Of a stretch of 64,000 nucleotides of DNA, positions 13,698 through 23,352 are shown piece after piece. The notes beneath the pieces are model-generated. The model worked only from the letters and a program-made list of their open reading frames with translations, searched no databases and was not told the origin of the DNA. Within the stretch, counting starts at the first letter, position 1; every line of letters begins with the position of its first letter. Origin of the DNA: Bolinopsis microptera (taxonomy: Eukaryota; Ctenophora; Tentaculata; Lobata; Bolinopsidae); the NCBI RefSeq assembly GCF_026151205.1, contig NC_087084.1, positions 12,179,453 to 12,243,452 on the forward strand, written 5' to 3'. The position numbers and the translations under genes were made by a program.

Positions 13698-14480
13698 TTA
13701 TGTACGATGCACTGCTGATGTTTCTTCGTTGCAGCCCATCAGCAGGGACATCCTCTCGAATGTAATGTGTCCCTTCTCCACCATACACATAGCTAGTTTC
13801 GTCAGAGGGTTAGGGACAGGGGTGATGGTTATTGTGGTCGGATATGCGTACTTCTCTCCTGGGATAGGATGGCCGTCTGTCTGAGACGCATCATCTTCAG
13901 GTCGAGAGTTGGTTGGTACCGGCTTGTAGGATAGCATAGAGGAAGTACAGCCGCTAAACAGTTGGATTGTGCTTTCTTTTAGAGTACAGTCTATAGCTCC
14001 TTTATCGTTCAGATCAGTTCGGATCAGCTCGTCCAAAGGGGCTAGGATTTGTTTCATTTCTGAAACTGTGGGTCTGATTGTGTCCAGTGTTGTCCCGCGA
14101 TAAGGAAACTGCCAGCCCCCTGCACTGTGCTTCTTTTCAGACCACCCTCCGTTAAAGTAAGCATGCTCACCGATGAAAAAGCTGGTGGTATCTGAATTTT
14201 TCTTCCAGTATGGCTTTGCTTGCAGCGAAAGGACAGTTTCCCATAGATCAGAGCATGATCTTGAAGTATCAAGTGAGATTATATTTATACAGAATTTGGT
14301 AAACTCATCTTCCGTTATTTCGAGATCCTTGTTCTTATCAGCCGCAAGAATCGTCGTATCCGATGATGAGAACGTTTCCTTAATTAAGTCCGTTCTCAAC
14401 TCAGTGCACTGGGCTATCTTCTGTGTTTGTTCAGGACTCAGCACCGCAAACAAGTCTATCTTTTTAGTGTCAACACTCAT
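13698..14480 (-). CDS. Unknown 260-residue protein with an EF-hand-like loop
   Basis: The frame starts with ATG at 14480 and ends with TAA at 13698. I do not recognise the family. Residues near 48-62 contain DKNKDLEITEDEF, which fits an EF-hand loop (D1, N3, D5, I8, T9, E12) although position 6 is Leu rather than the usual Gly. Several Cys are spread along the chain and no clear signal peptide is visible. The ATG overlaps the stop of the upstream frame by four bases (ATGA), so this is either the second half of one gene broken by a one-base error, or the second cistron of an mRNA. The composition is less AT-biased than the flanks, which supports coding. No intron is needed. Confidence 0.5.
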   Translation of the reverse strand: MSVDTKKIDLFAVLSPEQTQKIAQCTELRTDLIKETFSSSDTTILAADKNKDLEITEDEFTKFCINIISLDTSRSCSDLWETVLSLQAKPYWKKNSDTTSFFIGEHAYFNGGWSEKKHSAGGWQFPYRGTTLDTIRPTVSEMKQILAPLDELIRTDLNDKGAIDCTLKESTIQLFSGCTSSMLSYKPVPTNSRPEDDASQTDGHPIPGEKYAYPTTITITPVPNPLTKLAMCMVEKGHITFERMSLLMGCNEETSAVHRT

Positions 14481-14974
14481 CTCATTTGAAATTCCTTGTT
14501 ACTTAGCACCACATTCAATGGCTCTTTCAGGTCGTATTTGTTTTCTGTCGGCTTCGACCAAGCACAGTCACCTTCGTCAAATGAGTATCCAAAAGCGTTT
14601 CTCATTTGACCTCCATGACTGTAGGTATACCTTACCCCTCCGCCAGTCTTCTTTACCCAATCTTCTTGGAGCCACTTCTTTAAACGAACCCGCGTGATTT
14701 TCTTGATATCCGCGCTCCGATCAGAAGATGTCTTGGGTGTATACCCAGCCTTCCTCTCGTAATCCTTGGCGCCGTGAATACCGTTGTCTAGAGGAAGAGG
14801 TTCCTCTTTAACTTCACTGATCCCAAACCAGTGTCCTACTTGTAGAGCGGATCTTTTGGCGCGCTCGTAGGAGGAGGATACCAGGCTGTCAATCTTTACT
14901 CCAGCTTTCAGTAGGGACTGTCCTTGTACGCTAGATCGGCGTAGACCTGGGGGATGTATTCCAGTTAATGTCAT
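14477..14974 (-). CDS. Unknown 165-residue protein, overlaps the next frame by ATGA
   Basis: The frame starts with ATG at 14974 and stops with TGA at 14477, sharing four bases with the start of the 13698-14480 frame. It is rich in charged residues with Tyr, Gly and Ser in the C-terminal half (WLQEDWVKKTGGGVRYTYS). I know no domain for it. In an animal genome a 4-bp stop-start overlap is unexpected, so the likeliest reading is one intronless gene of about 425 codons split by an indel, or a final exon whose start was misjudged. A secreted-protein frame lies 264 bp upstream on the same strand and could belong to the same transcription unit. Confidence 0.45.
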   Translation of the reverse strand: MTLTGIHPPGLRRSSVQGQSLLKAGVKIDSLVSSSYERAKRSALQVGHWFGISEVKEEPLPLDNGIHGAKDYERKAGYTPKTSSDRSADIKKITRVRLKKWLQEDWVKKTGGGVRYTYSHGGQMRNAFGYSFDEGDCAWSKPTENKYDLKEPLNVVLSNKEFQMR

Positions 14975-15237
14975 TAATTGGAAACAGATGCTTCAGTGAA
15001 TGCAGTGATATCCGTGCGTCCTTCATTTATTTTAGGGTGGCCAATTGCAAATAACATTACTAGATAAGTACGAAGAATTGAATAATTAAAAGAATTAACA
15101 ACCAAACCGAGAGGAAATAAGTACTACAATTGACAATTCCGACCGGCTGTCACGGCAACACTATGACTAACAGCCACTATGCGCTATGACTAATAGCCGG
15201 CCAAAAGTCATGACAAAACACAAGTAAGCGTCGGCTG

Positions 15238-15819
15238 TTAGATGGCTGAGAGGAATTTCCTAAAACAAGCAGCCGATTTAGATAGCCTGTTGGTATTGTA
15301 CCTATTTGCTAAACCGTATTTCCAACCTGCTGGAGAAAGTCGCCTCTGAAGGAAGATGCTGTAATTGGGATCAGTACATGTTCCATCGGCACGACATCCA
15401 TTCTTCTCTGAGGGACCTAAATTCCAGTTGGTAAGATCATGGCGGCAGGTGGCCGTGTATCCCCCGCTAGTTATCTCGTCTCTGATCCTCAGTAGTTCCG
15501 TACAGGTTGCTGCTTGCAAACTCCCAAGTTTGGAGTGCTTGCATTGGCCCGGGATAGCGCAATGTTTGCCGGCTGCTTTGGTGAGATCACTGGAAAGGAC
15601 TGCTCCGGAGGAATAGGAACGGTAAACTCTCTCTGTAGGCGTGCAGGAAGTGCTATTTTGTTCAAATACCTTCTCCATGTTTTCCTCTAGCTCTTCCACC
15701 GTGTACGCAGGTTCACCAACTGAATAATAGTTGTCATCTAAAGGTTCAAACGGACATTCGATTGCGGCAGCCATCATCAAAAATACAAGTAGGAGGAAGG
15801 TTTTGAGGAAACCGACCAT
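15238..15819 (-). CDS. Secreted cysteine-rich protein, unknown family
   Basis: I chose the ATG at 15819 over the longer frame start at 15882 because it puts a textbook signal peptide first: MVGFLKTFLLLVFLMMAAA followed by IEC. This gives 193 residues. The mature part has nine Cys, including the clusters HCAIPGQC and GCRADGTC, with an acidic stretch after cleavage and a basic C-terminus. No family is recognised. The protein is probably extracellular. It is the most 5' of three minus-strand frames that may form one locus. Confidence 0.55.
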   Translation of the reverse strand: MVGFLKTFLLLVFLMMAAAIECPFEPLDDNYYSVGEPAYTVEELEENMEKVFEQNSTSCTPTERVYRSYSSGAVLSSDLTKAAGKHCAIPGQCKHSKLGSLQAATCTELLRIRDEITSGGYTATCRHDLTNWNLGPSEKNGCRADGTCTDPNYSIFLQRRLSPAGWKYGLANRYNTNRLSKSAACFRKFLSAI

Positions 15820-15984
15820 TTTCCGATCCTTATCAACAGAAAGAGTCTGAGTAGGTGTACTTGTAGCGAAATACGTATACACTGTAACGGCTGGTACAAT
15901 TGCTGCACAGTTGTTATCAAGGCCAAGGAATGAATATTATGATCTATAACAGCAGCAAAAAATATGTAGTACAGATATATGAAT

Positions 15985-16500
15985 ATCATTATTTACAAAC
16001 AAAACACAGCTGTTTGGGTTAATGAGCATTGCCATTTGTCAACAGCGTAGTTGTTATGACGATCGTGTCAAACCGCATGGAATGTTTTCTCTTTTAAATT
16101 GAAATAGACATCTCTAAAGATCTATAGATAGAAAACCATGCTAAAATGGGCCCACCCTTCACTAACCATGAATCTTTGCGTACTACGTGACGCCTTCGGC
16201 GGGCGCGCGCTACTGCAAGAGCAAAGAGCGCTAGGGCTTTAGTGGAGTCGATCTGGTTGTCCATTGTTAATGGACTAGCCTAGCGCGGGCTACTTCGTAT
16301 CACTTGTCTCGCGGGGCTCGGGCGCGATTTAAGTCAAGCAAGTACATACAAGTTTGCGCTATAAGTTGAGCGCTCGATCTTTCGTTTCTCTCCCGTCTTA
16401 CATTTCCAATTTCGCGTCGCGAGAAGAAAGCGCCGCGCGCTACTTTGAAGAAACTTAAACGAGTAACATCTGCCGTCAAGGGCGTTGCTTTGGTTAGATC
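15985..16500. repeat. Dispersed GC-rich repeat, copy 1
   Basis: It shares ordered blocks with 21720-22080 and 22256-22615: AACACAGCTGTTTG, GCGTAGTTGTTATGAC, ATCGTGTCAAAC, then CCATTGTTAATGG, and finally the CGCGCGCTACTT-GAAGAAA and GAGTAACATC blocks. The family appears to be non-coding. Shorter pieces occur at 23980-24070, 22860-22930 and 27180-27550. Confidence 0.7.
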
Positions 16501-16587
16501 AAGGCCCATGCCCATGCCCCAATTCAATATGGCTATTGGTTATAGGATTAACCCTAACCAATAATTAGACTGAGATGGGCCCGGGCC

Positions 16588-16667
16588 TTACTAGACTGGG
16601 CCGCGCTCAGCCTGTCATTCCGCCTAATCTCTATTAATGAACATAATAGCATGGGGTCCCCAGGTAA
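16588..16667. mobile_element. 80-bp non-autonomous DNA transposon, 9-bp TSD
   Basis: The element runs from TTACTAGACTGGGCCGCGC to GGGGTCCCCAGGTAA and is flanked on both sides by the 9-bp direct repeat GCCCGGGCC (16579-16587 and 16668-16676). Its ends are imperfect inverted repeats (TTAC-TGGG against TTACCTGGGG). Two other complete copies lie at 21233-21320 and 27955-28029. A 9-bp duplication is typical of Mutator-type transposition, but no transposase is present. Confidence 0.85.
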
Positions 16668-18225
16668 GCCCGGGCCATTTTAATGTTTTCCCTAAAGATA
16701 GGCGCGCCCAAGTATTAGTAATTTACTGCGAAATTTAACGCGAACTTGTTGTAATTGTATCACACTCCAGGCTTTGGACTCCAATGTTAACCTTGCAGCA
16801 TGGCAGCTGTGTCAGCCCAATATTAATAAATGCTGAGTGCTGATAAATATAATACGCCATTAATTTACACCAACTCCTTTTGAAAATAAAACAATTTATA
16901 GACACCCCGTGTAGAAATTACACTACATTTAACTATTGAAGCCATTTTCAAAACTCCTTCTCCATTTGGTTGTTGACCAGTTGACCAGTTGACCATTGTC
17001 CCTAATAGCAAAATGGGAAATCATTTTCTATTGCAATAGCATTGGTGCAAAATGCAAATGATATTGATATTAGATATTAAAAGTCCGCGTCCGTCAGTAG
17101 TGCAATTTAATCAAAAGGACTAACCGGGCCGGGACCAGACATTTTAAATATTCATCTTTTTGGTGACAATCTCCAAATTATGAAACCAGTTCAATTTATA
17201 ACTGAGCTAATAGTAACTTTATTCACGAAGGGTTGAATATTGATGATATTAATGTCGAGGATTGTACCATTACTGATATTAATCATAATGTCGAGGATTG
17301 TACCATTACTGATACTTTTATGATGGCTACAAGCCGATGACAGTAACACATAATATCTGAGCAAGCCATAGACTAGTAGACTGATTAAAAGTGAAAAGAC
17401 TGTAGTTCATGTTAATGTTGGACACACGTTTTATACCTCTTTTCGTGCGGCGCGAAGTGCGCGTGGCGGCCGAAGATAACAGATAAAAGGTATACAACGT
17501 GTAGCAAGTTAATTTAGAAGGTGTAACTTAAACTTATTGCTTTATTGTGGGAGCAGGATAAGGGTGTGGTTACAGTGTGGTTACAATGTGATTACAATGG
17601 CTACGTAGCAGCGTGTGGACACTGGCCATAACAATGTAATAACAAAGGAAATATAAGGAGTTATAAACTTCCAGTTTACCTCATAGAGATTAAAGTCGTC
17701 ACAGTGGCAATACGTAGCGTTTCATTACAATTAAATTGCCTTATCTGAATAGCTGTCTGCGATGCGGCAAAGTTCAAAAAACTGATCATACAGACTGATT
17801 ATAAAAACTGATTTTAGTTTATCAGCCCCATTCAAATCACAGACCGACGTGTTCTGAGAGTGACTTAGAAGTAAACTCCCTCCCTCTCAATTATTTATTT
17901 TCTTTGCTGTTATTTGAACACTAGTGTAACCTTGTATCACGTGGTGACCCCCACTGTCGCTTCACTATAATAGTGGAGAGTTTCTACGATACAGGGGAGC
18001 CGCGCACTCGTGCGCGGCGGGTCATACAACGTATGACAAGTGTAACCCGTGCCTTCGGCCGGGACTTCACTATCGCAGTCGAATTTAATTTAATTCTGAG
18101 CGCCCAACACGTATCCAATAGTATTAGTAATACTTAATAGGCAATCTTACGGCTCCTGACTCTACTACCAAATTACCTAATTATATACCAAAGCTGTGAT
18201 TAGAGGAGCTGTAAATGGGGAGATA

Positions 18226-18507
<282 letters not shown>

Positions 18508-18721
18508 AAAAAAGTGAGACACTAAATTAGTACCACATTTGGGGTATAAATCTATCAATTTATCAATATCTAAGAATAGATACATGGTAAGCTATTTCTT
18601 CTGTTTTGAAATTTAGACATTCTGTAATCCCCACCCTCTTGCAGTTTCGTAAACACTCGTTGATACAGGACTAACCAGAATTCTTCACCCACCCACATCT
18701 CGTTTCCTATTGTTCCGTCCG

Positions 18722-19210
18722 CCTCTCCTATGGGGAGCACTGCCTCAACTATTTTATTGTTTATTCTTGACCAACCAACATGAAGTCATGTCTTACACTC
18801 CAATTGCCGTTGTTTTCCAATCGCTAATTGATAATGAGTGTTCTGCTGGACCCCTCCCAAATTCCATCCATCTCCCCATTTGGGTAACACAGCTCCTTTG
18901 GGGAGCACTGCCTCAACTATTTTATTGTTTATTCTTGACCAACCAACATGAAGTCATGTCTCACACTCCAATTGCCGTTGTTTTCTAATCGCTAATCGAT
19001 AATAAGTGTTCTGCTGGACCCCTCCCAAATTCCATCCATCTCCCCATTTGGGTAACACAGCTCCTTTGAGGAGCACTGCCTCCACTATTTTATTGTTTAT
19101 TCTTGACCAACCAACATGAAGTCATGTCTCACACTCCAATTGCCGTTGTTTTCCAATCGCTAATTGATAATGAGTGTTCTGCTGGACCCCTCCCAAACTT
19201 TATTTGGGTC
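18722..19210 (+). repeat. 168-bp tandem repeat, about three copies
   Basis: The unit starts near GGGGAGCACTGCCTC (18732, 18900, 19068) and contains TTCTTGACCAACCAACATG and CACTCCAATTGCCGTTG. A degenerate fragment continues at 19275-19310. It lies just upstream of the lectin gene. A frame across two units encodes the same peptide twice and is not called. Confidence 0.9.
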
Positions 19211-19406
19211 AACACAGCTGAACGCTCTTCCACCTTTTGTTTATGTTAGCTACATCTTCAACACGAAAAGGTGTCTGGTGGTCTCACACTCCAATTGCTA
19301 TTGTTTTTTTTTTCACTGCATGCTGCCATGTGGGATGTTTAAGAACGACAACATCATTTCAATTTTTATTATTTCGATCTGACCCAAATTTGAGGAGCTT
19401 GCTACA

Positions 19407-20381
19407 ATGATAATGTTTAAAGCTACTTTATCCACTCTTCTAGCCTTGGTCTTTGCTCTTGCAACTTCTAATGATGGCACCTGTAACGGGAGCGCTTGCA
19501 CCAGAGGTGACACAGCCTACATTGCACTAGAACTTGGCTCTAAACTGACGTCTCCCAACGGCGATGTTTCTTTAAAGATGCAGGCAGATGGAAACTTGGT
19601 GCTTTACTGCAGCCTTGGAAACGCTATTTGGTCCTCCGGAACTGGTGGTACAACCGTGAAAGAAGGTCTTCGCTTCCAAGCTGATGGCAACCTCGTTTTA
19701 TACAGCACAGGAGGTGGAGCACTCTGGAGCTCCAAATCTAGTAGAGTAATTAATAAAGGTGCCACGTTAAAAGTTCAAGATGACGGCAACGTCGTTCTTT
19801 ACACTGCAGATTCTGTTGTTGTCTGGAAAACAGGGACTAAATGTGATGTTGATGGTGGATGGACTGCATGGAATAACTGGTCTGACTGCTCAGCAACTTG
19901 TGGAGGACAACAAACAAAATCTAGATCCTGTACTAAACCAACCCCAGCTTATAATGGAGATGACTGTGAGGGAGAGGAAACGAAAACTCAAAAGTGTAAT
20001 GTTGGATGCTGTACCGATTCCGCGTGTTTCCGGGGTGAAACAGAATTCCGGTTACTGGAACGAGGCTATCAACTGACGTCTTCAAACGGAAGGTATGAGT
20101 TGAGGATGCAGACAGACGGAAACTTGGTGCTCTACTGCAATGGAGTAGGGCCGGCTATTTGGTCCTCAGAAACAGACGGTAACGTTTATTCGGCAGGTCT
20201 ATTTTGGCACTCTAATAACAACCTCGTCATATACACCGGCAACAAGAATAAAGGTCTCTGGTGGTCCGGTACTTGGGACACCGATGTTAACACGTTGAAA
20301 GTTCAGAATGGCGGCAACGTCGTTCTCTACAATGACGAAAATGAGATTCTCTGGAGTACAGGGACTGGTGGACAATGTTAG
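19407..20381 (+). CDS. Secreted lectin: B-lectin, TSP1, B-lectin
   Basis: 324 residues in one exon. A signal peptide covers about residues 1-20 (FKATLSTLLALVFALATS). A bulb-type mannose-binding lectin domain at about 28-145 carries three mannose-site motifs of the form QxDxNxVxY at 59-67, 91-99 and 124-132, all intact. A thrombospondin type 1 repeat at about 148-201 has the signature WTAWNNWSDCSATCGG. A second B-lectin domain (about 205-322) has one intact motif (235-243) and two degenerate ones (268-276 with His at the Gln position, 300-308 with Gly at the Asp position). There is no membrane segment, so it is presumably extracellular, binding glycans through the B-lectin parts and matrix or other glycoproteins through TSP1. 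B-lectin domains elsewhere serve in defence and adhesion; the role here is inference. Confidence 0.88.
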   Translation: MIMFKATLSTLLALVFALATSNDGTCNGSACTRGDTAYIALELGSKLTSPNGDVSLKMQADGNLVLYCSLGNAIWSSGTGGTTVKEGLRFQADGNLVLYSTGGGALWSSKSSRVINKGATLKVQDDGNVVLYTADSVVVWKTGTKCDVDGGWTAWNNWSDCSATCGGQQTKSRSCTKPTPAYNGDDCEGEETKTQKCNVGCCTDSACFRGETEFRLLERGYQLTSSNGRYELRMQTDGNLVLYCNGVGPAIWSSETDGNVYSAGLFWHSNNNLVIYTGNKNKGLWWSGTWDTDVNTLKVQNGGNVVLYNDENEILWSTGTGGQC

Positions 20382-20603
20382 AACTTGACAATGGACCAAA
20401 ATTGTTTTCAATAGAATAGGAGTTATTTGACATTATGGTCAATCAAATGGTGCTACTCTAATTGTTTATCGCATTTTAAAGTTATTGACTGTGTTTCTTT
20501 TTGTTTCGTTTTAAACAAAGTGCTCAATTAAATTTTACTCGGCGTGCTGGGTACGAGCTCGTGCTAAATCACTCTACACTCGAACTTTTGAACGCTGATG
20601 GCA

Positions 20604-20998
20604 TGTTGAGAGGAGTGGGATGTTGAGAGGAGTGTGATGTTGAGAGGAGTGGGATGTTGAGAGGAGTGGGATGTTGAGAGGAGTGGGATGTTGAGAGGAG
20701 TGGGATGTTGAGAGGAGTGGGATGTTGAGAGGAGTGGGATGTTGAGAGGAGTGGGATGTTGAGAGGAGTGGGATGTTGAGAGGAGTGGGATGTTGAGAGG
20801 AGTGGGATGTTGAGAGGAGTGGGATGTTGAGAGGAGTGGGATGTTGAGAGGAATGGGATGTTTAGAGGAGTGGGATGTTGAGAGGAGTGGGATGTTGAGA
20901 GGAGTGGGATGTTAAGAGGAGTGGGATGTTAAGAGGAATGGGATGTTGAGAGGAGTGGGATGTTGAGAGGAGTGGGATGTTGAGAGGAGTGGGATGTT
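20604..20998 (+). repeat. 17-bp minisatellite GGGATGTTGAGAGGAGT
   Basis: About 23 nearly identical copies. A direct repeat of roughly 80 bp (TTTTACTCGGCGTGCTGGG through GAACTTTTGAACGCTGAT) precedes the array at 20520-20600 and occurs again at 21068-21150, followed by three or four more decayed units of the same 17-mer. Confidence 0.95.
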
Positions 20999-21232
20999 GT
21001 TCTGATCCCCCTAGATAAATGCATATAATCAACAAGACAGCCTCTCCCACATTCTTAGTAGTAGTCAAGTGCTCAGTTAAATTTTACTCGGCGTGCTGGG
21101 TACGAGCTCGTGCTAAATCATTCTACACTTGAACTTTTGAACGCTGATAGATGGGATATGTTGAAAGGAGTGGGATGTTGAGAGGAGTGGGATGTTGAGA
21201 CTTGAGAGGAGTGGGATGAGATTAGTGGGATG

Positions 21233-21320
21233 TTACTGGGCCGCGCTCAGCCTGTCATTCCGCCAAATCTTTATTCTTTATTAATGTTTATGAACATAAT
21301 AGCCTGGGGTCCCCAGGTAA
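21233..21320. mobile_element. 88-bp non-autonomous DNA transposon, 9-bp TSD
   Basis: The element runs from TTACTGGGCCGCGCTCAG to GGGGTCCCCAGGTAA and is flanked by the 9-bp repeat AGTGGGATG (21224-21232 and 21321-21329). The target was the decayed 17-bp minisatellite. It belongs to the same family as 16588-16667 and 27955-28029. Confidence 0.88.
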
Positions 21321-21567
21321 AGTGGGATGTTGAAAGGAAATCTTACTGGTAGGGGCCTAACTTCAAAAATAAAAGAGAAAGAAACGTTTGGTTTTCAACA
21401 AAATGTCCGTCTCGTAGAACTAAAGTTAGCTCCCCAGGAGCACAATTTGGGACAATCTAGATTTTGAATTATCGCGAAAAGTCTTATTTTGGGCCTTATA
21501 AAAGTGCGCAGCTTTAACTTTGCGGATTCTTGTTCTCTGATTGGCTGAATCGTATCACGTGGTACGT

Positions 21568-22633
21568 GGTGCAATTGCATTCTTCGACATTGGAATGTTT
21601 GAAGCGTGCAAATGCAAAATGCAATGAACTAACGAGCGCGTGCGGAGTTCAACAAGCTGTGAAGACGCGATCACTCATCATGATGCACCTGTAGTAATAT
21701 CACCAGCCAGTAAGGTCTGCTGGGAAAACACAGCTGTTTGAGTTAACAACTATTTGTCACCAGGATCAACTGCGTAGTTGTTATGACAATCGTGTCAAAC
21801 TGCATGAAATATTTTCTTCTTTAAATAGACATCTTTAACATTAAAGGATAAAGAAACACTATAATAAAATGGGCTCATATATTTTACTAACCATGTTGCA
21901 TGTAATAAGTTTTTGCGTATTACGACATAACGTCACGCGCACTGGAGTGAAGCTGAAGTTGACCATTGTTAATGGTTTGGCCCGTCGCGCGCTACTTTGT
22001 AGCACTTGCCACATTTCGAGAAGAAAGCGGCGCGCGCTACTTCGAAGAAATCTAGGCGAGTAACATCCGTCAAAAGCGAAGGCGCCATGACGAAACTAGT
22101 GGTGCAATTGCATTCTTCGACATTGGAATGTTTGAAGCGTGCAAATGCAAAATGCAATGAACTAACGAGCGCGTGCGGAGTTCAACAAGCTGTGAAGACG
22201 CGATCACTCATCATGATGCACCTGTAGTAATATCACCAGCCAGTAAGGTCTGCTGGGAAAACACAGCTGTTTGAGTTAACAACTATTTGTCACCAGGATC
22301 AACTGCGTAGTTGTTATGACAATCGTGTCAAACTGCATGAAATATTTTCTTCTTTAAATAGACATCTTTAACATTAAAGGATAAAGAAACACTATAATAA
22401 AATGGGCTCATATATTTTACTAACCATGTTGCATGTAATAAGTTTTTGCGTATTACGACATAACGTCACGCGCACTGGAGTGAAGCTGAAGTTGACCATT
22501 GTTAATGGTTTGGCCCGTCGCGCGCTACTTTGTAGCACTTGCCACATTTCGAGAAGAAAGCGGCGCGCGCTACTTCGAAGAAATCTAGGCGAGTAACATC
22601 CGTCAAAAGCGTTGGCGCCATGACGAAACTAGC
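21568..22633 (+). repeat. 533-bp tandem duplication
   Basis: Copy 1 is 21568-22100 and copy 2 is 22101-22633. They look almost identical; the only change I noticed is GCGAAGGCGCC against GCGTTGGCGCC. Each copy holds the dispersed GC-rich repeat. The breakpoint shows GTGGTGCAATTG at both copy starts. It is either a very recent duplication or an assembly artefact. Confidence 0.9.
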
Positions 22634-23261
22634 CTTTGGCGGCGCACGCTTCGCGCGCGAAAAGTGGCATGCAACGTATGTCAAAAACTAGCTTATCACG
22701 AGACCACAACTCTCGCCAGGCCAAGGAAATAATTTGCCTTACGTCATGGCCGGGATCGAAGTGATTCAGAATTTAGAATCAGCGTCCAAAAATACACCGC
22801 GCGACCAGATAGAATCATTGTATTAGGTAGTGCTTGATACATGTTACGTATCCCAAATATCAGCCGCCTTCGGCGGCGCGCGCTTCGCTCACGAAAAGTG
22901 GCATGCAACGTATGTCAAGGTAGTGCGCCGCGCCATCGACAGTGAGCCGCGCGTGCCGACTGTAGGATGGTTTTTTAGCGCCTATTTCGGCCAGCACCAT
23001 TTTCTTCAAACAAATAGATATTGAGTATCCTTCCCGACCTTCGATTGCAACAAAAATTAGTAGGCTTACTTTAAGACTTACAAAGAAAGTGTCCGGCAAA
23101 TTTAAAGCATATCCAACCATCAGAAATTATGTTACAGCTAAAAGCAGCGTATTTTGCCCCATTTTGATCGGCTCTTACTAATTCGCTCGCCCAAAAATTT
23201 CACGTGACTTTGGTTTTTATGGTTTTGCAGCCGTACAAAACGGTTTTACATAAACCCTAAT

Positions 23262-23352
23262 CTCAACCCTAACCCTAACCATAACCCCGAAGCTAACCAT
23301 AACCCTTATATTATTATATATATTACCACAACCCTAACCCTAACCCGAGCCC
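23262..23352 (+). repeat. Interstitial telomere-like CCCTAA repeats, degenerate
   Basis: Two short runs of AACCCT-type repeats separated by an AT-rich piece. These are too few and too mutated to be a functional telomere. They match the longer run at 24961-25090. Confidence 0.75.

Larger units (their letters stand above)
15820..18225. other. Gene-free region with dispersed repeats
   Basis: No coding frame here is credible. It holds one copy of a dispersed GC-rich repeat (15985-16500), one copy of the 80-bp 9-bp-TSD element (16588-16667), and a block at 17934-18043 (GTATCACG, CCCCCACTGTCG, GAGCCGCGCACTCGTGCGC, ACAACGTATGACAAG) that recurs at 27410-27505. A 28-bp duplication (ATTAATGTCGAGG with TACCATTACTGATA) lies at about 17245-17315. 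Confidence 0.7.

Noticed and set aside
13698-15819. Viral or phage insertion as the source of the ATGA-overlapping frames
   Set aside because: No capsid, polymerase, integrase or terminal repeat is seen; the overlap alone is not enough.
20604-20998. Regular 17-bp repeats looking like a CRISPR or phased array
   Set aside because: There are no unique spacers; this is a plain minisatellite in an animal genome.
21869-22596. Pair of identical 64-codon frames
   Set aside because: They come from the 533-bp tandem duplication of a non-coding repeat.
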